In this document: one piece after another, positions 7,366 through 13,112 of the stretch
Layout: every line of letters starts with the position of its first letter
Position numbering within the stretch: the stretch's first letter is position 1
Origin: Alsobacter sp040380755
GTDB taxonomy: Bacteria > Pseudomonadota > Alphaproteobacteria > Rhizobiales > Beijerinckiaceae
Assembly: GCA_040380755.1 (NCBI GenBank)
Contig: JBEIIL010000109.1
Coordinates: 1-13,112 of the forward strand
Length of the DNA stretch: 13,112 bases
Reading direction: 5' to 3'
Made by a program: the position numbers and the translations under genes
The notes under the pieces: generated by a model
What the model saw: only the letters and a program-made list of their open reading frames with translations
What the model was told of the DNA's origin: nothing
The model's database searches: none

Positions 7366-7680
7366 TCAGTCGCAGACGGTGCGCCGAACCGTGCGCCAGC
7401 CGTAGTCCGTCAGGATCCGGCGGCGAACAACGTAGCAATCGCCGCCATAGACCGGCTCGGCGTAGTAGCGCGGGCCGCCATAGTAGCGCGGCTGGGAAGC
7501 CAGGGCGCCGAGCGCCAGGCCACCGGCGACGCCGGCGGCGATGCCCCAGCCATACTTGTGGTGCCAGCCGCCGCCGGCCGCGGCGGGAGTGGCGGTGGCC
7601 GACAGCACGGCGCCCATGGCGAGGGCGGCGGCCGCAGCGGTGAGGGACTTGCGGGTGACGGAAGTGAAGAACGCAGACAT
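7366..7680 (-). CDS. small secreted Gly/Tyr-rich protein, unknown function
   Basis: A 104-residue protein with a clear Sec signal peptide: basic MSAFFTSVTRKS, a hydrophobic Ala/Leu stretch, and a likely cleavage after ATPAAA at about residue 35. The mature part of about 69 residues starts GGGWHHKYGWG, has a short Gly/Ala hydrophobic stretch (GIAAGVAGGLALGALA), then Tyr/Gly/Pro repeats (RYYGGPRYYAEPVYGG). It ends in a basic segment with two Cys, GDCYVVRRR...GWRTVRRTVCD. Many alphaproteobacteria carry small periplasmic or surface proteins of this build with a C-terminal 'CxxxRRxxx...GWRxRRVxVC' pattern; their function is unknown. The ATG at 7680 has AGGAGA 6 bases upstream. The gene is upstream of, and co-directional with, the exonuclease, but a strong hairpin separates them. 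It is divergent from the methyltransferase. Confidence 0.78.
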   Translation of the reverse strand: MSAFFTSVTRKSLTAAAAALAMGAVLSATATPAAAGGGWHHKYGWGIAAGVAGGLALGALASQPRYYGGPRYYAEPVYGGDCYVVRRRILTDYGWRTVRRTVCD

Positions 7681-7707
7681 GGCACTCTCCTGGTGTCTGG
7701 GGGGCGG

Positions 7708-7722
7708 CGGGAACCATTCCCG
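7708..7722. repeat. short inverted repeat upstream of the small secreted-protein gene
   Basis: CGGGAA (7708-7713) and TTCCCG (7717-7722) are perfect inverted copies separated by 3 bases. The repeat starts 27 bases before the ATG of the small secreted-protein gene, so it would lie in the 5' leader or near the promoter. It may be a regulator site or a small leader hairpin. Confidence 0.35.
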
Positions 7723-7809
7723 TCCGGCCATGAGATGACCTTGCTCCTGTCTCGCCCTTGCTGCCGTGCAATCGCGCACAGGCCGCCTGAAACGGAAAAA
7801 TCTCTCATC

Positions 7810-7829
7810 TCCGCGCGGATCCGCGCGGA
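7810..7829. promoter_or_regulatory. perfect 20-base palindrome, candidate operator
   Basis: The decamer TCCGCGCGGA, itself a palindrome, occurs twice in tandem, making a perfect 20-base palindrome with GGATCC at its centre. It lies in the only sizeable gap between the two halves of the repair cluster, 77 bases before the methyltransferase start and 129 bases before the divergent small-gene start. An A-rich patch (GGAAAAATCTCTCATC) adjoins it. Dyad symmetry in a divergent promoter region suggests binding by a dimeric regulator; none is identified. Confidence 0.45.
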
Positions 7830-7906
7830 TCGGCCCGCTCCACCGGCGCCGGCCGTCATCGGCACGACCGCTTGACCGGGCCGTCCGACGGGCCCAAGCA
7901 GGGTGC

Positions 7907-8842
7907 ATGATCAGCCATGCCGACCTGCGCAGTTCCGGCGACTATGCCGCCGACCGCCGCTACGCCTGGGCGGTGGATGCCGCCGCCGGTGGCGACATGG
8001 TCGCGGCCGCCGGCCTGTTCGCCCAGACGTTGGAACGGGTCCCCGCCTGGCCGCCCGCGCTGCTCGGCCTCGGCGAGGCGCTGGCCGTCTGTGGCGACGT
8101 GGACGGCGCCGCCGAAGCCTTCACCTGTGCGCTCGATGCCGATCCGACCGACCGGGTCGGCGCCGGCCTGCGCCTGACCCGCCTCGGCCGCCGTGATCCC
8201 ACCGCCGCCATGACACCGTCCTGGGTTGCCGCCGTCTTCGACGAGTATGCGCCGCGCTTCGATACCCACCTGGTCGAGGCGCTCGGCTATCGCGGGCCGG
8301 CCCTGCTGGTCGCCGCCCTCGACGCGGCCGCAGGCCCGCCGCACCGCTTCGCATCAGCCCTCGACCTTGGCTGTGGCACCGGCCTCGCCGGCGCCGCGTT
8401 GCGGGCCAGGATCGACCATCTGGCCGGCTGCGACCTCTCGGCCGCCATGGTCGAGCGCGCCCGGGTCCGCGGGGCGCATGACCGGCTGGCCGTCGCCGAC
8501 ATGGAGAGCTTCCTTGCCGCCGAGCCTGCCGGCACTGCCGATCTGGTGCTGGCCGCCGACGTGCTGATCTATGTGGCCGATCCGGCCCCGTTGATAACCG
8601 GGGTTGCCCGTGTCCTGGCGCCCGGCGGCCTGTTCGCCGTCACGGCCGAGGAGGACCCGCATGCGGCCGGCGATGCGCCGGTGCTGGGTCCCTCGCTGCG
8701 CTGGGCCCATCCCGCGCCTTTGCTGCGCCGGCTGGCGGCCGCCGCCGGCCTGGCGGTGCGGTCCTGCGTAGCGGCCTCCTGCCGGCGCGAGGCCGATCGC
8801 AATGTGCCGGGCCTGGTCCTCGTGCTCGCCCGTGACGCCTGA
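7907..8842 (+). CDS. TPR-containing class I SAM-dependent methyltransferase (COG4976-like)
   Basis: A 311-residue cytoplasmic protein. The N-terminal third has TPR-like helix pairs (about residues 17-85: AAAGLFAQTLERVPAWPPAL, then DVDGAAEAFTCALDADPTD). Next is the linker SWVAAVFDEYAPRFDTHLVE (105-124), typical of 'predicted methyltransferase (contains TPR repeat)' proteins. The Rossmann-fold methyltransferase follows with motif I ALDLGCGTGL (151-160), acidic Asp176 in AGCDLSAAMV, ADMESF (198-203), and motif IV region LVLAADVLIYV. The SAM-binding site looks intact; the substrate is unknown. The ATG at 7907 has AGGG 4 bases upstream. Extending to 7766 would cross the palindrome and add residues unlike the family. 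Its stop is 18 bases before the helicase GTG, so it is probably co-transcribed with helicase and pdeM. Confidence 0.9.
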   Translation: MISHADLRSSGDYAADRRYAWAVDAAAGGDMVAAAGLFAQTLERVPAWPPALLGLGEALAVCGDVDGAAEAFTCALDADPTDRVGAGLRLTRLGRRDPTAAMTPSWVAAVFDEYAPRFDTHLVEALGYRGPALLVAALDAAAGPPHRFASALDLGCGTGLAGAALRARIDHLAGCDLSAAMVERARVRGAHDRLAVADMESFLAAEPAGTADLVLAADVLIYVADPAPLITGVARVLAPGGLFAVTAEEDPHAAGDAPVLGPSLRWAHPAPLLRRLAAAAGLAVRSCVAASCRREADRNVPGLVLVLARDA

Positions 8843-8860
8843 CCCCGCTAGGGTGCCGGC

Positions 8861-11356
8861 GTGAGCGCCGATCCCGCCTTGCCGCAGGCCTTTGCCGACT
8901 GGTTTGCTGCCCGCGGCTGGGTGCCGCGCGACCACCAGCTTGCGCTTGTTGGTTTGGCCCGAGCCGGCACCTCCGCCCTGCTGGTCGCGCCCCCCGGTGC
9001 CGGCAAGACGCTGGCCGGTTTCCTGCCGAGTCTGGTCGACCTCGCGGCGGGCAGGCCCCGCGGCAGCGGCCTGCACACGCTCTACATCTCGCCGCTGAAG
9101 GCGCTCGCCACCGACGTCGCCCGCAACCTCGAGGCGCCAATTGCCGGCATGCAGCTGCCGGTGCGCGTCGAGACCCGCACCGGTGACACCCCGGCGCACA
9201 AGCGCGCGCGCCAGATGGAGCGCCCGCCCGACATCCTGCTGACGACGCCCGAGCAGCTGGCGCTGATGCTCGCCCATCGCGAGGCCATCGCGCTCTTCGG
9301 CGGCCTGCGCCGGGTGGTGCTGGACGAGCTTCACGCGCTGGTGACGTCGAAGCGCGGCGACCTGCTGGCGCTCGGCCTCGCCCGCCTGCAGCAGCTGGCG
9401 CCGGGACTGGTCGCGGTCGGCCTGTCGGCGACGGTGCGCGAGCCCGACGATCTGCGCCGCTGGCTGGTGCCGCAGGACGGCAGCGGTGCGATGGCGGCAC
9501 TGGTCGAGGCCCGCGGCGGCGCCAGGGCCGATATCCGCATCCTGCACAGCGCCCGTTTTCTGCCGCTGGCCGGCCACACGGCGCTGGCCTCCATGCCGGA
9601 GATCTACAGGGCGATCACCGCCCATCGCACCACGCTGGTGTTCGTCAACACCCGGATGCAGGCCGAGTTCGTGTTCCAGGAGCTCTGGCGCATCAACGAG
9701 GAGGGGCTGGCCATCGCCCTGCACCACGGCTCGCTGGATGTCGGCCAGCGCCGCAAGGTCGAGGCCGCCATGGTGGCCGGCAGCCTGCGTGCCGTGGTCT
9801 GCACCTCGACGCTCGACCTCGGCATCGACTGGGGCGATGTCGACCTCGTCGTCAATGTCGGCGCGCCCAAGGGCGCGAGCCGGCTGATGCAGCGAATCGG
9901 CCGCGCCAACCACCGGCTCGACGAGCCCTCCAAGGCACTGCTGGTGCCGGCCAACCGGTTCGAGATCCTCGAGTGCCGGGCCGCGCTCGATGCGGTGGCA
10001 GAGGCGGCGCAGGACACGCCCGATCCCCGCACCGGCGGCCTCGACGTGCTCGCCCAGCACGTGCTCGGCATGGCCTGCGCCGGTGGCTTCGACGCCGACG
10101 AACTGTTCGCCGAGGTCACCGGCGCCGCCGTCTATGCGGGCCTCACGCGCGAGGATTTCGACGCGGTGCTGGCTTTCGTGGCGACGGGAGGCTATGCGCT
10201 CGCCTCCTATGAGCGCTTCGCCAAGATCCGCCGCGGCAGCGACGGCCTGTGGCGGATCGCCAATCCGCGGCTCGGCCAGCAATACCGGATGAATGTCGGC
10301 ACCATCGTCGAGGAGCCGATGCTCAAGGTCCGCCTCGGCCGGGTCCGCCGCGCCGCCGCCGGGGCCCCGTCGGGGCCGGTGCGCGGAGGTCGCGTGCTCG
10401 GCGAAGTGGAGGAGTATTTCGCCGAGACGCTGACGCCCGGCGACACCTTCATCTTCGCCGGCGAGGTGCTGCGCTACGAGACGATGGCCGAGAACGAGGT
10501 GCTGGTGACGCGAACCCAGCCGGGCACCGACCCGAAGATCCCCGCCTATGCGGGCGGCAAGTTTCCGTTGTCATCGTTCCTCGCCGTCCGTGTCCGCGCC
10601 ATGCTGGCCGATCCGGCGAGCTGGCCGCGGCTGGAGGGCGGTGTCGCCGAATGGCTCGGCACCCAGCAGCGCAAATCCGTCCTGCCGGGCCGCGACGAGC
10701 TGCTGGTCGAGACCTTCCCGCGCGGCGGGCGATTTTTCCTCGTCGCCTACCCGTTCGAGGGGCGCCTCGCCCACCAGACGCTGGGCATGCTGCTGACGCG
10801 CCGGCTGGACCGCGCCCGCCTGCGGCCGCTCGGCTTCGTCGCCACCGATTACGGCCTCGCCGTCTGGGGGCTGGCCGACCTGTCAGCAGCTCTGGCGCAG
10901 GGCCGGCTCACCCTCTCCGGCCTGTTCGGCGAGGACATGCTCGGTGACGACCTGGAAGAGTGGTTGTCCGAGTCCGCGCTGATGAAGCGCACGTTTCGGC
11001 ACTGCGCCATCATTGCCGGACTGATCGAGCGCCGGTATCCCGGCCAGGAGAAGACCGGCCGCCAGATCACCATGTCGTCGGACCTCGTCTACGACGTGCT
11101 GCGCCGGCACGAGCCCGGCCATATCCTGCTCAAGGCGACGCGCGCCGACGCGGCAACAGGCCTGCTCGACCTGAAGCGGCTGGCGGCGATGCTCTCGCGC
11201 ATCCGCGGCCGAATCGTGCACAAGGCGCTCGAACAGGTCTCGCCGCTCGCCATCTCGGTGATGCTGGAGATCGGCCGCGAAGCGGTGTACGGCGAAGCGT
11301 CCGAGGACGTGCTGGCCGAGGCTGAGGCCGAACTGCTCGGGGAGGCAATGGCGTGA
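8861..11356 (+). CDS. ligase-associated DNA damage response DEXH-box helicase (Lhr-Core)
   Basis: A superfamily 2 DNA helicase, the LHR member of the cluster; characterised Lhr-Core proteins are ATP-driven 3'-to-5' translocases that unwind RNA:DNA or DNA duplexes. The 831 residues show the Q-like region WVPRDHQ (20-26), Walker A APPGAGKT (43-50), motif Ia YISPLKALATD, TTPEQL (128-133) and motif II DELH (155-158). Motif III is LSATVRE (188-194); the second RecA domain has FVNTR, HHGSLD, TSTLDLGIDWGDVDLV and motif VI QRIGRANH (344-351). The winged-helix and C-terminal Lhr-Core domains fill the rest, and the length equals the short 'Core' form, without the large extension of full Lhr. The GTG at 8861 has AGGG 7 bases upstream. 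The stop overlaps the pdeM start by 4 bases. Confidence 0.97.
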   Translation: MSADPALPQAFADWFAARGWVPRDHQLALVGLARAGTSALLVAPPGAGKTLAGFLPSLVDLAAGRPRGSGLHTLYISPLKALATDVARNLEAPIAGMQLPVRVETRTGDTPAHKRARQMERPPDILLTTPEQLALMLAHREAIALFGGLRRVVLDELHALVTSKRGDLLALGLARLQQLAPGLVAVGLSATVREPDDLRRWLVPQDGSGAMAALVEARGGARADIRILHSARFLPLAGHTALASMPEIYRAITAHRTTLVFVNTRMQAEFVFQELWRINEEGLAIALHHGSLDVGQRRKVEAAMVAGSLRAVVCTSTLDLGIDWGDVDLVVNVGAPKGASRLMQRIGRANHRLDEPSKALLVPANRFEILECRAALDAVAEAAQDTPDPRTGGLDVLAQHVLGMACAGGFDADELFAEVTGAAVYAGLTREDFDAVLAFVATGGYALASYERFAKIRRGSDGLWRIANPRLGQQYRMNVGTIVEEPMLKVRLGRVRRAAAGAPSGPVRGGRVLGEVEEYFAETLTPGDTFIFAGEVLRYETMAENEVLVTRTQPGTDPKIPAYAGGKFPLSSFLAVRVRAMLADPASWPRLEGGVAEWLGTQQRKSVLPGRDELLVETFPRGGRFFLVAYPFEGRLAHQTLGMLLTRRLDRARLRPLGFVATDYGLAVWGLADLSAALAQGRLTLSGLFGEDMLGDDLEEWLSESALMKRTFRHCAIIAGLIERRYPGQEKTGRQITMSSDLVYDVLRRHEPGHILLKATRADAATGLLDLKRLAAMLSRIRGRIVHKALEQVSPLAISVMLEIGREAVYGEASEDVLAEAEAELLGEAMA

Positions 11357-12093
11357 GGCAGGACGCACTGGCGAACGACGGAGGCGGCGGGCAGGTGGGC
11401 GTTGCGCGCGCCGCCATGGCCGCGGGACTGCGCGTCGGCGCGCTGGACTGCGTTGCCGATCGGTCCGGCGCGCTGTTCGTCGAACGGCATCGCCTGCTGG
11501 CGGTCGCCGACCTGCATCTGGAGAAGGGCTCGTCCTTCGCTGCCCGCGGCGCGCTGCTGCCGCCCTATGATTCGCGCCAGACCCTGATGGCCCTGGCCGC
11601 CACGATCGCCAGGTTCGACCCGGCCATGGTGGTGGTGCTCGGCGACACGCTGCACGACCGTGGCGCCTTCGACCGTCTGGGCGGGGATGAGCGCGCCTTG
11701 ATCGCCGGCCTGCAGGCGGGCCGCGACTGGCTCTGGCTCACCGGCAACCATGATCCCGCGCTGCCGCTGGCGCTGGGTGGCTCTGTCCATGCCGAGCTCA
11801 CGTTCGACGGCGTCGCCCTCCGGCATATCCCGACATCCGGTGGGGGGGCGGAACTCGCCGGCCATCTCCACCCAGCCGCGCGGGTCTTCGGCCGCGGCCG
11901 AACGCTGCGCCGGCGCTGTTTCATCACCGACGGCCATCGCTGCGTCCTGCCCGCCTTCGGCGCCTATGCGGGCGGCCTCAACGTGCTCGACCGGGCGTTC
12001 GCGCCGCTGTTTCCCGGCCGTGGCTTCACCGCCCATGTGCTGGGGACCGACCGCGTCTATGCGGTCGATCCGGCGCGACTGGCGAGCGACTGA
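11353..12093 (+). CDS. pdeM: ligase-associated DNA damage response endonuclease PdeM (MPE)
   Basis: A calcineurin-like metallophosphoesterase, the MPE member of the repair cluster; characterised homologues are Mn-dependent phosphodiesterases that cut DNA. In 246 residues the two-metal motifs are complete: ADLHLEKG (Asp53, His55), GDTLHD (Asp98), GNHD (Asn132, His133) and GHLHPAAR (His171, His173). The ending PAFGAYAGGLN followed by VLDRAF is typical of the family. The GTG at 11353 overlaps the helicase stop (GTGA), and GGGGAGG lies 7 bases before it, favouring this start and coupled translation. It gives about 25 extra Gly/Ala-rich residues before the usual family start; the ATG at 11416 is the alternative but lacks a ribosome site. 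It is the last gene of the rightward unit. Confidence 0.95.
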   Translation: MRQDALANDGGGGQVGVARAAMAAGLRVGALDCVADRSGALFVERHRLLAVADLHLEKGSSFAARGALLPPYDSRQTLMALAATIARFDPAMVVVLGDTLHDRGAFDRLGGDERALIAGLQAGRDWLWLTGNHDPALPLALGGSVHAELTFDGVALRHIPTSGGGAELAGHLHPAARVFGRGRTLRRRCFITDGHRCVLPAFGAYAGGLNVLDRAFAPLFPGRGFTAHVLGTDRVYAVDPARLASD

Positions 12094-12115
12094 GCCCGCT
12101 GCTGTCTCGGATCGC

Positions 12116-12613
12116 CTATTGGGGGAGGTCTGCCAGCGGCAGCATCGCCAGGGCGAACACCAGCACAGCGACCACGGCCGTCGTCAGGATCCCGCGCAGC
12201 GTCCCGTACCAGCGCGGCACGGTGCCCTGCGCCGCCAGCATCACGTCGGAAATGCCAAGCACGAGGAAGCACCCCACCAGGATGGCGATGTCGTGGGGCC
12301 GTGGTATGAACAGCGCCCCCCAGGCGGCGATCGGGGCCAGCACCGAGACGACGAACATCCACGTCGCCTTGTCTGGCCGCGAGAGGCCGACGCCCCAGCG
12401 CACGCCGCCGAGGAACGACACGATGACGACCCCGTAGGCCACCAGCCCGGCCCGCGCCAGCCCGGGTGGCAGCGCCATACTGTCCTCCAGCCGCAACAGC
12501 GCCGCCAGCGCCAGCACGACGAAGGGCAGCACGCCGGCGGCGCCGAGCAGCAGCGCGGTCGGCGGGATGGCGCGGTCGTCGGCGCCGTGCGGTGCCGGAT
12601 GGGAAGCGGTCAT
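12116..12613 (-). CDS. DUF3429 family membrane protein
   Basis: A 165-residue inner-membrane protein of unknown function with about five helices (about residues 18-40, 52-70, 86-104, 108-124 and 140-160). It has the DUF3429 features: an N-terminal P-x-x-ALLLGAAGVLPF, then YGVVIVSFLGGVRWG (60-74), the family's most conserved stretch, followed by a helix ending in WGALF. The start at 12613 is supported by AGAGGA about 8 bases before the ATG. It follows the TIGR02186 gene with a 12-base gap, so the two form one leftward transcript. It converges on pdeM with 22 bases between stops. Confidence 0.86.
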   Translation of the reverse strand: MTASHPAPHGADDRAIPPTALLLGAAGVLPFVVLALAALLRLEDSMALPPGLARAGLVAYGVVIVSFLGGVRWGVGLSRPDKATWMFVVSVLAPIAAWGALFIPRPHDIAILVGCFLVLGISDVMLAAQGTVPRWYGTLRGILTTAVVAVLVFALAMLPLADLPQ

Positions 12614-12625
12614 GCGTGGGTCCTC

Positions 12626-13112
12626 TCAGTCGCGCCGGAAGATCAGGCTGGCGAACCAGCCGAACATCAGCGCCATGGCAGCGGTGAGGCTGCCGTAAAG
12701 CCATGCGTGCCGGTGGGCAAGGCTGTAGATGTCCTGTTCGAAACCGACCTTGCGGACCTCGAAGCTGGTCGTCTCGCGCGCCAGCTCGACACCCCCCGAC
12801 AGCAGGGAGACCTCGACCTCGTAGGTTCCGACCGGCGCCGTGCCGGGGACCGGAACCGGGGCGCGGAAGATTGTCGGGGTCAGGAAGGTGACGGCGCGCG
12901 GGTCCTCGACATAGAGCCCGGCCTCGCGCTTGAGACGGATCAGGGCGGTGGTGAAGCTGTCCTCGGCCATCACCTCGAGCCCCAACACGCCGATGCCCGG
13001 TGGCGCTGCGGCCGGCAAGAGGCCGAGCCGCAGGCGGCGTTGCAGCTGCGGCGTGGCGATCTCGTCCAGCGGCCGCGAGGCCAGCACGGCGAGCGTCGCC
13101 GGCACCTCGACG
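12626..13112 (-). CDS. TIGR02186 / Alph_Pro_TM family membrane protein (partial, N-terminus missing)
   Basis: The C-terminal 160 or so residues of a protein whose start lies beyond the right edge; the frame stays open to the last base. Family features are the ASRPLDEIA segment near the visible start, the stretch ending in LYVEDPRAVTFLTPTIFRAP, then VPVPGTAPVGTYEVEVSLL, and the SFEVRKVGFEQDIYSLAHRH segment. One C-terminal membrane helix (about 12632-12700) and the end FRRD follow. The predicted layout is a signal peptide (not seen), a periplasmic beta-rich domain and one anchor near the C-terminus. The GTG at 13105 is not the true start because conserved family sequence continues upstream. Homologues, as I recall, often sit beside a TauE/SafE-type exporter gene, which could lie just outside the window. 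Confidence 0.87.
   Translation of the reverse strand, partial: VEVPATLAVLASRPLDEIATPQLQRRLRLGLLPAAAPPGIGVLGLEVMAEDSFTTALIRLKREAGLYVEDPRAVTFLTPTIFRAPVPVPGTAPVGTYEVEVSLLSGGVELARETTSFEVRKVGFEQDIYSLAHRHAWLYGSLTAAMALMFGWFASLIFRRD

Noticed and set aside
6284..7405. 373-residue open frame on the plus strand across the exonuclease
   Set aside because: His/Arg/Gly-rich shadow; the exonuclease on the minus strand has the complete metal-binding motifs.
7810..7829. Reading the tandem palindrome as a rho-independent terminator
   Set aside because: No gene ends near it, and the T-run on the minus strand is about nine bases away. It lies between two gene starts, so an operator fits better.
7766..7906. N-terminal extension of the methyltransferase
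   Set aside because: It would translate the palindrome and an A-rich promoter-like patch, and has no ribosome site. The family-like sequence begins at the ATG at 7907.
8354..10282. 642-residue open frame antisense to the methyltransferase and helicase
   Set aside because: His/Gln/Gly/Arg-rich shadow with no domain. Both plus-strand genes have full sets of motifs.
11089..12036. 315-residue open frame antisense to the helicase end and pdeM
   Set aside because: No recognisable domain; the metallophosphoesterase motifs are all on the plus strand.
1..13112. Defence island, toxin-antitoxin pair, CRISPR array or mobile element
   Set aside because: No spaced repeats, transposase, integrase or toxin-like genes were seen. 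The helicase and nucleases belong to the known ligase-associated repair set rather than an anti-phage system.

Overview
The window is a gene-dense, GC-rich stretch (about 70% by eye) of what is almost certainly an alphaproteobacterial chromosome. The evidence is the protein families present: a TIGR02186/Alph_Pro_TM protein, a DUF6460 protein, and a complete four-enzyme 'ligase-associated' DNA-damage-response set. The order cannot be fixed from the sequence; a Rhodospirillales-like organism is a guess. Fourteen protein genes are supported, two of them cut by the window edges. No tRNA, rRNA, CRISPR array, insertion sequence or phage gene was seen. No gene-free stretch exceeds 300 bases; the largest gaps are 7681-7906 and 2551-2736.

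Left part (1-4456): a MATE efflux transporter (partial) and a small DUF6460 membrane protein form a leftward pair. Divergent from them is an alpha/beta hydrolase of the hormone-sensitive-lipase (HSL) type. It converges on a LuxR-family response regulator, which is divergent from a shortened, unusual relative of sodium:solute symporters. A small DUF1475-like membrane protein follows on the minus strand, probably at the tail of the ligase operon.

Centre (4500-12093): two divergent halves of the LIG/EXO/LHR/MPE repair cluster. Leftward are the MBL-fold exonuclease and the ATP-dependent 'cisplatin damage response' ligase, joined by a 4-base overlap. Rightward are the Lhr-Core helicase and the PdeM metallophosphoesterase, also joined by a 4-base overlap. 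Between the halves lie a small secreted Gly/Tyr-rich protein (leftward) and a TPR-methyltransferase (rightward, 18 bases before the helicase). The gap between those two genes holds a perfect 20-base palindrome made of two tandem copies of a self-palindromic decamer, a candidate operator. The four enzymes are expected to work as one DNA repair pathway: helicase unwinding, two Mn-dependent nucleases for end or flap processing, and a ligase for sealing.

Right end (12116-13112): a leftward pair, TIGR02186 membrane protein (partial) followed by a DUF3429 membrane protein, converging on pdeM.

The items most worth a second look are the split repair cluster with its possible methyltransferase partner, the tandem palindrome, and the response regulator paired with a symporter-like protein that may no longer transport.
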